19,392 bases of DNA from UBA509 sp038729325 (GCA_038729325.1 JAVYSG010000023.1:1-19392), one strand, 5' to 3'. Shown: positions 6,561-13,727, counted from the first letter of the stretch. A program made the numbers and translations. The notes: a model not told the origin generated them from the sequence alone.

Positions 6561-7895
6561 ATGGATGCGGTTATTTCTAAAATCGTTGAACATTCAGATG
6601 AGATCAGAGGGTCTCACATACCATCTGATGTCTCTGAGGAACTTAAGAAGAGAATTGCAGATTCCATAATCACCTCTTATGGTGCAAGAGACGCACCTCC
6701 TGTTAAGATTGAGAAGAAAGTTTTTCTGCCAATGGCTGGTAAACTGTCGTCCAGGGTATACTTCGGTGCCGGAAAGGCCACACCCGATATTGCAGCCTTC
6801 ATCAACGGCTCAATGACCAGATACCTGGACTACAACGACACTTACCTCTCAAGGGAGGCATTGCATCCTTCTGACAATATCCCTCCACTGATTGCTGTTG
6901 CCGATGCCATGGATTATGACGGGAAAGCAGTCCTGGAAGCTGCCTCAATGGCGTATGACGTTGTTGGATCCTTGGCTGATGCAGTTTCCATAAGAGACAG
7001 GGGGTGGGATCATGTCACTTATATATCAATTTCAGCGGCTTCCGGTCTCGCCAACCTTATGGGTCTGGACGACAGGAAATTCGAAAATGCCATCAGCCTC
7101 TCTCTCAACAACAGCATCAGCATGAGACAGACAAGGGCTGGAGAACTCAGTATGTGGAAAGGCTGCACTGCAGCTGACGCCTCCAGAAATGCTGTTTTTG
7201 GCGCTCTTCTGGCCTCTGAAGGATTTACCGGACCGTCGCCGGTGTTTACCGGTGAGATGGGGTTCTTCAGGCAGGTGTCCGGAGAATTCTCACCGGATCT
7301 TGGTTTTGGAAAGGTGCTCCACACAATGATCAAAAATTTTCCGGTGGAGTATCATGCCATGAGTGCCGCAGAAGTTGCGCTGAATCTGCGGAATAAGATC
7401 AAGGGTGAAATAAAGCACGTTGATGTTGAGACCTTTCAGGTGGCCTACAGCATTATCATAAAGGACCCGGAGAAGCTAAGGCCAAAAACCAGGGAAACTG
7501 CAGATCACAGCATGCCTTACATTGTAGCCTACACTTTGCTCAATGGCGCTCCGACTCCCGAATCATACCGTGATGAACTCCTCCATGATTCCCGTATTCT
7601 TAATCTGATTGATAGGTCCACCTACAGGGTAACAGACAGATTCAACAGCATGTACCCTGATTATCTGCCTGTAAGGATTACAGTTGAAACTGATAAGGGC
7701 ACATTCACCGAAGAGATGGATGCGCCCAAGGGTCACTACAGGAAACCGTACACATGGGATGACCTTAAGGCAAAGGGAGAGAGGGTTATGGGTGCAGAAA
7801 ATTCAGCCATACTGATGGAATTCATGAAAAGTTTCCAGAAACATGGAATCAGAGAACTGATGGAGGTAATTTCAGATGTCAGTTTTAAGAGATAA
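6561..7895 (+). CDS. prpD: MmgE/PrpD family, 2-methylcitrate dehydratase
   Basis: About 444 residues, the usual length for the MmgE/PrpD family. Family marks are the early FINGSMTRYLDYNDT stretch near 85-100, the YDVVG stretch, the WKGCTAADASRNAVFGALLA block in the middle, and VEYHAMSAAEVAL further on. Together with the PrpB-like gene that overlaps it by 20 bases, it most likely dehydrates 2-methylcitrate in the methylcitrate cycle, which turns propionyl-CoA into pyruvate and succinate. The methylcitrate synthase is not in this window. The frame can be opened at TTG 6552, but ATG 6561 fits the TATA box. Other members act on related substrates (for example cis-aconitate decarboxylase), so the exact reaction rests on context. 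Confidence 0.9.
   Translation: MDAVISKIVEHSDEIRGSHIPSDVSEELKKRIADSIITSYGARDAPPVKIEKKVFLPMAGKLSSRVYFGAGKATPDIAAFINGSMTRYLDYNDTYLSREALHPSDNIPPLIAVADAMDYDGKAVLEAASMAYDVVGSLADAVSIRDRGWDHVTYISISAASGLANLMGLDDRKFENAISLSLNNSISMRQTRAGELSMWKGCTAADASRNAVFGALLASEGFTGPSPVFTGEMGFFRQVSGEFSPDLGFGKVLHTMIKNFPVEYHAMSAAEVALNLRNKIKGEIKHVDVETFQVAYSIIIKDPEKLRPKTRETADHSMPYIVAYTLLNGAPTPESYRDELLHDSRILNLIDRSTYRVTDRFNSMYPDYLPVRITVETDKGTFTEEMDAPKGHYRKPYTWDDLKAKGERVMGAENSAILMEFMKSFQKHGIRELMEVISDVSFKR
7862..7867 (+). promoter_or_regulatory. Shine-Dalgarno site of prpB inside prpD
   Basis: GGAGGT, eight bases before the ATG at 7876 and inside the end of the upstream coding region. It fixes the prpB start and indicates translation of both genes from one message. 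Confidence 0.7.
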
Positions 7896-8772
7896 TATTA
7901 ACTCCGGACCTGCGGAACTCAGAAGGATACTTAAGAATGACTTCTGTGTGGCACCTGGGGTCTTCAACGGTATTTCTGCAATTCTGGCCGAGAGATCAGG
8001 ATTTAATGCCCTGTACCTTTCCGGATCAGGCGTTGCCGGAAACATGGGGCTCCCAGATCTTTCAGTCACAACGCTCACTGAAGTTGCCGAGGAAGCCCAC
8101 AGGATCACTGCTGTGACCAGGCTGCCCCTTATAGTGGACGTGGATACTGGGTTTGGAGAAACAATAAACGTGATCCGCACTGTCAGGGAGATGGAGCATG
8201 CTGGAGCGAGTGCCATCCATATGGAGGATCAGGTTCTTCCAAAGAGATGTGGTCACCTGAACGGCAAGAGAATAGTACCAGAGGACGACATGGTGTTGAA
8301 GATTAAGGCAGCCGTTTCTGCAAGGAAAAATAGAGATTTCATCATCATTGCACGGACAGATGCCAGATCAGTTAATGGACTGGATGATGCCATTGAACGA
8401 TCCCGGCAGTATATCAGGGCAGGGGCCGACATGATTTTTACTGAGGCACTTGAATCCAGACTGGAATTTGAGAGATTTGCCGCAGAAGTCAAAGTCCCAC
8501 TGCTGGCAAATATGACAGAATTCGGGAAAAGTCCGCTTCTTTCTGTTTCTGAGATAAGGGAGATCGGTTACAGGGCAGTCATATTTCCTCTCACTGCGTT
8601 CAGGGCCATGCTGAAAACTGTTGAAACCGTATACTCAGATCTTTCCCGGTCAGGAACCCAGAGGGATTTCATGGATCGATTGATGACCAGGTCAGAATAC
8701 TATTCTGCCATCGGATATGACCAGTATGAGAAGGAAGACCGTGAACTCGCAGGCAGCAACACACGATCCTGA
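7876..8772 (+). CDS. prpB: Methylisocitrate lyase, ICL/PEP mutase family
   Basis: 298 residues, the usual length for PrpB. Motifs run in family order: PGVFNG.SA near 27-35, YLSGSGVA near 47-54, the metal-binding DVDTGFG near 88-94, HMEDQ near 115-119, the catalytic loop KRCGH at 123-127, IIARTDA near 157-163 and the GAD.IFTE stretch near 183-190. The KRCGH loop is the isocitrate/methylisocitrate lyase signature and separates it from phosphoenolpyruvate mutases. It should cleave 2-methylisocitrate to pyruvate and succinate. It overlaps prpD by 20 bases and is translated from its own strong ribosome site. It ends 14 bases from the convergent JAMM gene. Confidence 0.92.
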   Translation: MSVLRDNINSGPAELRRILKNDFCVAPGVFNGISAILAERSGFNALYLSGSGVAGNMGLPDLSVTTLTEVAEEAHRITAVTRLPLIVDVDTGFGETINVIRTVREMEHAGASAIHMEDQVLPKRCGHLNGKRIVPEDDMVLKIKAAVSARKNRDFIIIARTDARSVNGLDDAIERSRQYIRAGADMIFTEALESRLEFERFAAEVKVPLLANMTEFGKSPLLSVSEIREIGYRAVIFPLTAFRAMLKTVETVYSDLSRSGTQRDFMDRLMTRSEYYSAIGYDQYEKEDRELAGSNTRS

Positions 8773-8786
8773 TCCGTGCCAGTACG

Positions 8787-9149
8787 TCAGATAACCCTCA
8801 TCTCAATCCTCTTCCCGGATCGATCATACGCGGTGAAGTTCTCCAGATTGTACGGGTAACCCACAATTATATGCACGGGTCCGGTGTTTGAAAACATTGA
8901 CAGGTCTGCATCACTGGGTATTGTAAATCCGGAAGGGTGCGAGTGTACGCTTCCTACAAGTGAAAAATCAATGGGCTTGCTGTAAAGCTGGAATATTGTA
9001 TGGTGATCGCCCTGCACCGTCCCCGGAAGTATGGCGATCTCGTAAATTACGTTGTTTTCAGCTCTAAGGAATGCCCCGAATTCTTTTGGATACGAATCCT
9101 TTGAGGCTTCCATTATCATCTGCAGTGTACGTTTCCTAATAGACCACAT
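8787..9149 (-). CDS. JAMM/MPN metalloprotease, archaeal Jab1-like
   Basis: 120 residues, the minimal prokaryotic JAMM domain. The zinc site is complete: Glu23 in PKEFGAF, then HSHPSG with His69 and His71, and PSDADLS with Ser79 and Asp82 (H-x-H-x7-S-x2-D). Archaeal relatives cleave isopeptide bonds of small ubiquitin-like proteins (SAMPs) or release them for sulfur transfer. Which of these applies cannot be read here. The gene overlaps the end of the NAD kinase gene by 14 bases and is last in the phosphatase, NAD kinase, JAMM row, so it is probably co-translated. A link between the protease and NAD metabolism is not established. Confidence 0.93.
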   Translation of the reverse strand: MWSIRKRTLQMIMEASKDSYPKEFGAFLRAENNVIYEIAILPGTVQGDHHTIFQLYSKPIDFSLVGSVHSHPSGFTIPSDADLSMFSNTGPVHIIVGYPYNLENFTAYDRSGKRIEMRVI

Positions 9150-9954
9150 TCTTGATCAGCTTTTCCCTTATTCGATCGTAGAAAGATTCCCGGAATGTCA
9201 CAAATCTGGCCTTGTTATCTGATACCTTTATGGATATTTCGTCTCTCTCATCCACGTTATACTGTGCCTGCCCATCCAGGATTACGACAGAACTCTGATC
9301 CTTACCCCCAAATCTGACAAATATCTCCTTGTCAGATGGAAATACCACAGGCCTTATTCTTGATCGGAAAGGTGCGATATACGATATTACTGCCGCATCA
9401 AGCGTGGGGTAGATTATTGGGCCTCCTGCACTGTATGAATATGACGTGGATCCAATGGGGGTTGCAATTATGAGACCATCTGCTGTGGTTGTGTCAAAAA
9501 AGTTGTCCCCTATGTAGACCTTGAATTTTCGTATTTTGGCAATCTTGCTTGTATGTATCACCGCCTCATTGGTACATTCCATGGTCTCCACACCATTGAT
9601 GAAGACCTTCAGTTTCATTGTGCTCTCTATGCGATAATCATTCCTCATTATGCGATACATTGACCTTTCAACGTCACCGATTTCCACTTCAGAAAGAAAA
9701 CCGAGACCGCCCATGTTGATTCCAAGAACAGGCGTGTTTGCCCTCTGTATTGCCCTGAGAACAGTTCCATCTCCACCAACTGCTATGACCATGTCCACAT
9801 TCATTCTGTCAATGTCTGTTCCCTTAAGGTCAAGGAATCTGGCTGTTTCCCTGTCATAATAAAGATCCCAGTCTTCAGGCAGTATCTCTACAATCCTCTG
9901 AACAATGCTGGCACATCTCGAACATCCCTTTCTCACAGAAAAGCCTACTCTCAA
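9136..9954 (-). CDS. nadK: NAD kinase
   Basis: 272 residues of the ATP/polyphosphate NAD kinase family. The GGDGT nucleotide motif is at 60-64, the NMGGLGFL stretch at 80-87, TNEAVIH near 122-128, and the glycine-rich DGLIIATPIGSTSYSYSAGG block near 159-178. It phosphorylates NAD to NADP in the cytoplasm. The start is TTG at 9952-9954: GGAGG lies seven bases upstream and the TTG overlaps the TGA stop of the phosphatase gene, so translation is coupled. In Methanocaldococcus the same two activities are fused in one protein in this order, phosphatase first (MJ0917). Confidence 0.95.
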   Translation of the reverse strand: MRVGFSVRKGCSRCASIVQRIVEILPEDWDLYYDRETARFLDLKGTDIDRMNVDMVIAVGGDGTVLRAIQRANTPVLGINMGGLGFLSEVEIGDVERSMYRIMRNDYRIESTMKLKVFINGVETMECTNEAVIHTSKIAKIRKFKVYIGDNFFDTTTADGLIIATPIGSTSYSYSAGGPIIYPTLDAAVISYIAPFRSRIRPVVFPSDKEIFVRFGGKDQSSVVILDGQAQYNVDERDEISIKVSDNKARFVTFRESFYDRIREKLIKNVVY

Positions 9955-10721
9955 ATTATTCCCTCCAGTATTTGCCTGTCTGCTGCAGCTATGGCATGTG
10001 ACCTTACAGCTACGTCAAGGCCAAGGTTCAGATTGACGCCGTTCTGATCCACAACGATCCCTCCCGCTTCCCTCACAATGATGGTACCAGCAGCTACATC
10101 TATATTTCTTATGAAAACACCCTCGCCAGCGTAAGCCATCAGATCAGCAGATCCTCTGGCCACAAGGCACATTTCAAGGGAGGCACAGCCGAACCTGCGA
10201 TGTTTTCCTTTGAGGTTCATGATCCTGCGATTCAGGGGATCCTGCCACTTTTCTGTTTTGGAGATCCAGCATCCAACCCTTTCCCTTGCCACGGATATTT
10301 TCTTTCCATTGAAGAATGCCCCTCTGCCCCTGACAGCGTGATACACGTCTCCACCATAAAGATCTTTGATGTAGCCTGCGGTCAACGATGAAAAGTTTTC
10401 TCCCATGACCGCCATGGATACGGAGTAGAAAGGTATTCCATGAAGTGCATTGAATGTTCCGTCGAGAGGATCGATGACCAGATTCAGATCATAGCCCCTG
10501 TTTATCATACCGGCCTCTTCACTCACTATATTTACTGGTATGTCCATTTCACTGACACCCTGGATGATTGTGTCCTCGCATATCTTGTCCAGGTAATGTG
10601 TTGCCGTCCCATCTGCACCCATCCCAACAAGATTGGACGGGGAATTGTTTGATGAGTTGCGTACGAAAGTTTCCATTACATCCTGACCAATGGCATCAAG
10701 AGATTTGAAAAAATCTGTCAT
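9951..10721 (-). CDS. IMPase-family phosphatase, likely NADP phosphatase or FBPase
   Basis: 256 residues of the inositol monophosphatase/fructose-1,6-bisphosphatase superfamily. The metal site is complete: the EE pair at 68-69, DPLDGT at 84-89 and, near the C-terminus, the ID.AAG....EAGG block that takes the place of the usual WD.AAG motif. Archaeal members act on inositol phosphate, fructose bisphosphate or NADP. The four-base overlap with NAD kinase, in the order found fused in MJ0917, favours NADP phosphatase, perhaps alongside FBPase activity. Start ATG at 10719-10721, with a weak TTTAAT box about 21 bases upstream, so partial independence from rpoD is possible. Confidence 0.9.
   Translation of the reverse strand: MTDFFKSLDAIGQDVMETFVRNSSNNSPSNLVGMGADGTATHYLDKICEDTIIQGVSEMDIPVNIVSEEAGMINRGYDLNLVIDPLDGTFNALHGIPFYSVSMAVMGENFSSLTAGYIKDLYGGDVYHAVRGRGAFFNGKKISVARERVGCWISKTEKWQDPLNRRIMNLKGKHRRFGCASLEMCLVARGSADLMAYAGEGVFIRNIDVAAGTIIVREAGGIVVDQNGVNLNLGLDVAVRSHAIAAADRQILEGII
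9962..9966 (-). promoter_or_regulatory. Shine-Dalgarno site of the NAD kinase gene
   Basis: GGAGG on the minus strand, seven bases before the TTG at 9954, within the last codons of the phosphatase gene. It settles the unusual TTG start. Confidence 0.65.
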
Positions 10722-10760
10722 ACTTATGTCGTATGGACATTAAATGGAATAAAGTTATGG

Positions 10761-11582
10761 TCAGTCCGGCGTTACAAGGCTGTCCAGAAGCGTGTTAAGC
10801 CTCTGGGGGAGTCTCTTCATGGCATACTGGAGAACATCGATAGCCTTGTAAGAACCGTCTGTCTCAAACTGGAAGATGAAGTTAGTGTCGTCTTCAATGA
10901 TCTTCACTCCCTGCCTGTCCAGCAGTTGGGAAACCCATGGACATCTGTCATCATCCGTAAAGCTGATCTGCTTTGAATCTTCAGAAAGTATGCTCCCGGG
11001 GCATTTTTCCTTATAGAATTCCCAGTTTTCGAAGTCGGCTTTGCTTATCCTGAGTTCCCTGTGATATTTGTATGAAACGCCTGACGTGACCTGCCATTTT
11101 GTGTGGTCCCGCCCTCTTCCCATTATTGCCTCTGCTGTTACAAGAATTGCCTGTTTGGGACCAAGTTTTACAATGGGAATGTTTCTGTCAGCCGGGACAA
11201 GCTCCGGATTTCCAACCGGCTGAAGATCCCCTGACGTAACCATTGCCGGTCCGATTTTGTTAATTGAATATGTCATTGTGCACAGCGGGCATCCCTGGCC
11301 ACCACAGCTGCATTCGTTCCTGAAGTTCATCTTGGGGTCAGTAACAAGAGGAATAAGGCCCAGGCGATGAGCAACTATTTCATCAAAGAGAGGCAGTGAA
11401 CTGTCGTAGACGTTCCCCTCTCCATCTCGTATCTGCCCGTGGTGGAACGTGACCTTCTCTATGGCAAGCTTCGGGATGTCGTTGATCAGTGTTCTCCTGA
11501 TTGAGTTAGCTATCCCTGAATCGATACCATCTATTGAAAATTTTATGTAAAAATCCTGCATTTCAAGGATTCTAAGGGTCAT
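10761..11582 (-). CDS. rpoD: DNA-directed RNA polymerase subunit D
   Basis: 273 residues, the archaeal counterpart of Rpb3/alpha that pairs with subunit L to start RNA polymerase assembly. The alpha motif is clear: IANSIRRTL near 24-32 and AHRLGLIPL near 71-79. A Cys-x-Cys-x4-Cys-x2-Cys loop follows at Cys91, 93, 98 and 101, matching the zinc loop of eukaryotic Rpb3. The domain that carries Fe-S clusters in some archaeal D subunits has only Cys194 and Cys214, so an intact cluster there is unlikely. The open frame extends 25 codons further to 11657, but that part overlaps rps11. ATG at 11582, with GGAGAG about nine bases upstream, is the real start. It is the last gene of the rps13-rps4-rps11-rpoD block. 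Confidence 0.96.
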   Translation of the reverse strand: MTLRILEMQDFYIKFSIDGIDSGIANSIRRTLINDIPKLAIEKVTFHHGQIRDGEGNVYDSSLPLFDEIVAHRLGLIPLVTDPKMNFRNECSCGGQGCPLCTMTYSINKIGPAMVTSGDLQPVGNPELVPADRNIPIVKLGPKQAILVTAEAIMGRGRDHTKWQVTSGVSYKYHRELRISKADFENWEFYKEKCPGSILSEDSKQISFTDDDRCPWVSQLLDRQGVKIIEDDTNFIFQFETDGSYKAIDVLQYAMKRLPQRLNTLLDSLVTPD

Positions 11583-11586
11583 GCGC

Positions 11587-11970
11587 TTAAACTCTCCTTC
11601 CCCTCTTTCCGCCTTTTTTCTTAGTGCCGTCATGGGGGACGGGGGTGACTTCCTCAATACGGAGTATCTTGAAACCGGCTCTTGATAGAGCCCTGATGGC
11701 AGACTGAGCCCCTGGACCTGGTATTTTTGATCTGCTTCCGCCGGGTGCCCTGACCTTTATTATTAGATCTGAAATCTCTTTTTCCTTCAGCTTCTCTGCT
11801 ATTAAGTCAGCAGCCTTCATTGCAGCATATGGACTTGATTCGTCCCTGTCATTCTTTACAACCATTCCGCCTGTGGCCTTTGCCAGCGTCTCGGCACCAG
11901 TAGTGTCAGTCACAAGTATTATGGTATTATTCTGCGAAGCATAAATATGAGCTATACCTGTTTTGTTCAT
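11587..11970 (-). CDS. rps11: 30S ribosomal protein uS11
   Basis: 127 residues, normal archaeal length. It opens GIAHIYASQNNTIILVTD, has KATGGMVVK and the YAAMKAA stretch, and ends with the conserved KVRAPGG, PGPGAQSAIRAL and VTPVPHDGT...GGKRGRRV tail. It binds 16S rRNA in the platform near the mRNA exit. Its start overlaps the rps4 stop by four bases and its stop is four bases before rpoD, so the block is translationally coupled. Confidence 0.98.
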   Translation of the reverse strand: MNKTGIAHIYASQNNTIILVTDTTGAETLAKATGGMVVKNDRDESSPYAAMKAADLIAEKLKEKEISDLIIKVRAPGGSRSKIPGPGAQSAIRALSRAGFKILRIEEVTPVPHDGTKKKGGKRGRRV

Positions 11971-12575
11971 TGTTTCTCTTCCCCTGACTCTGTCTCATCC
12001 TGGCTTTCATTTTCCTGGCCAGATTCGCTCGACTGTGCGGCAGGTCCATTCATTATTATCTGCCTGAGTGGATGAAGCTCATCATTCAGCGGCGAACTTT
12101 CTGTATAGCCTATCTGGCCTTCCATGTGGCCCTCCACAATTATTCCTGGAACAGTTACTCGCCTTCCGTCCATTGTAATATGTCCATGGGTGATCAGCTG
12201 TCGTGCCTGCTTGGGTGTCCTGGCATAGTTCTTGCGGTAGACAATGGTCTGCAACCTTCTTGCAAGGATATCTTCAATTGTGAGCGAAAGGACATCATCA
12301 AGTGTTGCATTTTCAGATATGATACTGTAACGGTTGAGCCTTTTTATGAGGAGCTGGAACTGCTTTACTGCATTGTCATCATTAGTTCTCATCCTTGCCT
12401 GTAGCTCTCTTGCCTGACTCCTGAATGACTTAAGCAGTTCCATGTTCTTCCACAGTTCCCTTTTGTTCTTAAGCCCGAACTTATTGAGAAGCTCCCTTTC
12501 AGAATCAATGCGCTCTTTCTCCCAGGGGTGCCTGGGCGTTGAATAAGTTTTCTTTGGAAATTTTGGATCTCCCAT
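11967..12575 (-). CDS. rps4: 30S ribosomal protein uS4
   Basis: 202 residues. The N-terminus (PKFPKKTYSTPRHPWEKERI...) is that of archaeal uS4. The S4 RNA-binding domain is near 108-160 (RRLQTIVYRKNYARTPKQAR, then HGHITMDGRRVTVPG). The last 25 residues are an acidic Gln/Glu/Ser-rich tail that is probably disordered. uS4 is a primary 16S binder that starts assembly of the 5' domain. A GGAGAG lies about seven bases before the ATG. Confidence 0.98.
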   Translation of the reverse strand: MGDPKFPKKTYSTPRHPWEKERIDSERELLNKFGLKNKRELWKNMELLKSFRSQARELQARMRTNDDNAVKQFQLLIKRLNRYSIISENATLDDVLSLTIEDILARRLQTIVYRKNYARTPKQARQLITHGHITMDGRRVTVPGIIVEGHMEGQIGYTESSPLNDELHPLRQIIMNGPAAQSSESGQENESQDETESGEEKQ

Positions 12576-12588
12576 TTAAATCTCTCCT

Positions 12589-13122
12589 TTACTCCTTCTT
12601 CCTCTGGACTCCAACAGTAAGGCCCTTTCTTCCATTTGACCTTGTTCTCTGTCCTCTGACCTTTTTGCCCCGTTCGTGTCTTACGCCACGGTACATCTTA
12701 ACCTTCTTCATGAGGTTTATGTCGTCCTGTATAATCTGGTCCAGATCGTTGGATACAACGTTAATGTCTTCACCTGTGACCAGCTCTCTTCTATGGTTCA
12801 ATGCCCATGAGGGGATACCTTCGTAATCCTTCGATTCCACGAATTCCCGGATCCTGTCAATATCCTCCTCCTTCAGTTCACCTATCTTCTTATCGGCCGG
12901 AACTCCCAGTTTCCCCACAATTATCTGTGACAACCTGTCACCGACGCCTTTAAGATCTGCAAGTGCAAGCCTGACTGTCCTCTCGCCGTCAAGGTCCCTG
13001 CTTCCAATACGGACTATGTACTGGAAGTCCTCGTTCTTCTCCTTGGGAGCTTCTTTTTTCGGGACTTCCTTCTTTGTCTCCTTTTTCGTCTCTTTCTTCT
13101 CTGATTTCTGATCCTGAGCCAT
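12589..13122 (-). CDS. rps13: 30S ribosomal protein uS13
   Basis: 177 residues. The core begins near residue 34 with FQYIVRIGSRDLDG, followed by LKGVGDRLSQIIVGKLGV (helix-hairpin-helix-like) and the basic C-terminal RGVRHERGKKVRGQRTRSNGR block that reaches the P-site tRNA. The first 30 residues are almost only Lys, Glu and Pro, a low-complexity extension. The frame extends five codons further to a TTG at 13137, but ATG 13122 with GGATGG upstream is preferred. It is the first gene of the ribosomal/RNA polymerase block, with a TATA box and a dyad in its leader. Confidence 0.97.
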   Translation of the reverse strand: MAQDQKSEKKETKKETKKEVPKKEAPKEKNEDFQYIVRIGSRDLDGERTVRLALADLKGVGDRLSQIIVGKLGVPADKKIGELKEEDIDRIREFVESKDYEGIPSWALNHRRELVTGEDINVVSNDLDQIIQDDINLMKKVKMYRGVRHERGKKVRGQRTRSNGRKGLTVGVQRKKE

Positions 13123-13147
13123 TAAACCATCCTTCAATTGATCGTGT

Positions 13148-13192
13148 CATTCCACATTGCTTAGTACAATAAGATACTTTCAGTGTGGAATG
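13148..13192. repeat. Dyad in the rps13 leader
   Basis: CATTCCACA (13148-13156) and TGTGGAATG (13184-13192) are perfect 9-base arms 27 bases apart. Beyond them, T and G fall opposite each other at two positions, so plus-strand RNA could form a 14-pair stem with two wobbles (13146-13159 with 13181-13194). The minus-strand leader RNA would have A-C mismatches there. The dyad lies between the predicted transcription start and the rps13 ATG. Confidence 0.6.
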
Positions 13193-13211
13193 GCTCCCTT
13201 ATCCTGTATGG

Positions 13212-13219
13212 TTATAAAT
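13212..13219 (-). promoter_or_regulatory. TATA box of the rps13-rpoD operon
   Basis: The minus strand reads ATTTATAA, a near-consensus archaeal TATA box. Transcription would start about 25 bases downstream, near 13190, giving an untranslated leader of roughly 65-70 bases before the ATG at 13122. Confidence 0.6.
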
Positions 13220-13273
13220 ATGTTATCGGAACTGAAAACCACTACCTGTCAATGGCATGATAAAGCTGCCGTG

Positions 13274-13579
13274 TCATTTGTAAAGCGTGAAAAGCGTGTG
13301 ATCATCGTGTCCATCGAATACACCCAGTCTTACAAGACTGTCAATCCACCCATATGAATAATTTAAAGCAGCAAATGCGTTAATGAGATCGCCCTTATCA
13401 GTGAAGTGCTTCGCGTCTGAAAAATAACTCTTTACCATGGTCATCGCACTGTCAGCGAATTCCTTAAGCATTGAATTGGCCGGGACTGCTATTGTTATTT
13501 TTTCCAGGGCTGCACTTTCAATTTGAATGTAGCGCTGCACCCTCTTTCTCAGATCGGATTCAATGTCATTATGGTCCAT
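13274..13579 (-). CDS. DUF357 family protein
   Basis: 101 residues, helical throughout. The signature of the archaeal DUF357 family is at 62-86: KGDLINAFAALNYSYG, WIDSLVRLGVFDG. The N-terminal half is an amphipathic helix (LRKRVQRYIQIESAALEKI). The family is small, archaeal, cytoplasmic and without an assigned function. The gene is upstream of rps13 on the same strand but separated from it by a promoter. A 16-base palindrome with a 2-base spacer abuts its ATG, suggesting control by a dimeric regulator. It is divergent from the ABC transporter genes. Confidence 0.85.
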   Translation of the reverse strand: MDHNDIESDLRKRVQRYIQIESAALEKITIAVPANSMLKEFADSAMTMVKSYFSDAKHFTDKGDLINAFAALNYSYGWIDSLVRLGVFDGHDDHTLFTLYK

Positions 13580-13597
13580 TTTGCATTAGAATGCAAA
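13580..13597. promoter_or_regulatory. Palindromic operator at the DUF357 start
   Basis: TTTGCATT-AG-AATGCAAA, perfect 8-base arms around two bases, directly next to the ATG at 13579. A second overlapping pair, CATTAG (13584-13589) and CTAATG (13600-13605), extends the symmetry. A protein bound here would cover the start of a leaderless transcript, so repression is the simplest reading. Confidence 0.5.
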
Positions 13598-13649
13598 CGC
13601 TAATGAATTTTTTTCGTAGAGATGCCGATCTGATTGTATGTTACGCAAC

Positions 13650-13660
13650 GACGTTACGTC
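13650..13660. repeat. Short palindrome in the DUF357/ABC divergent region
   Basis: GACGT-T-ACGTC, an 11-base perfect palindrome. GTTACG occurs both within it and 13 bases upstream. It lies between the two divergent promoters and could bind a regulator, but it is short. Confidence 0.3.
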
Positions 13661-13694
13661 AGGCCAGCTTCGGTTGTATATGCCGGACTAGTAT

Positions 13695-13706
13695 TTATTT
13701 AAATAA
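13695..13706 (+). promoter_or_regulatory. Palindromic TATA region of the ABC transporter genes
   Basis: TTATTTAAATAA is a perfect 12-base palindrome centred about 28 bases before the ATG at 13728, fitting the TATA box of a leaderless mRNA. GACTA and TAGTC flank it with a slightly shifted centre. Confidence 0.55.
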
Positions 13707-13727
13707 TTAGTCTGTTTTCTGTCCTGA

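Noticed and set aside
11583..11657. Upstream extension of the rpoD frame by 25 codons
   Set aside because: It overlaps the conserved C-terminus of uS11, and the ATG at 11582 has a good ribosome site and the expected RpoD N-terminus.
13146..13194. Terminator hairpin of the DUF357 gene
   Set aside because: There is no U-run after the stem on the minus strand, and the dyad lies downstream of the rps13 TATA box, so it belongs to the rps13 leader.
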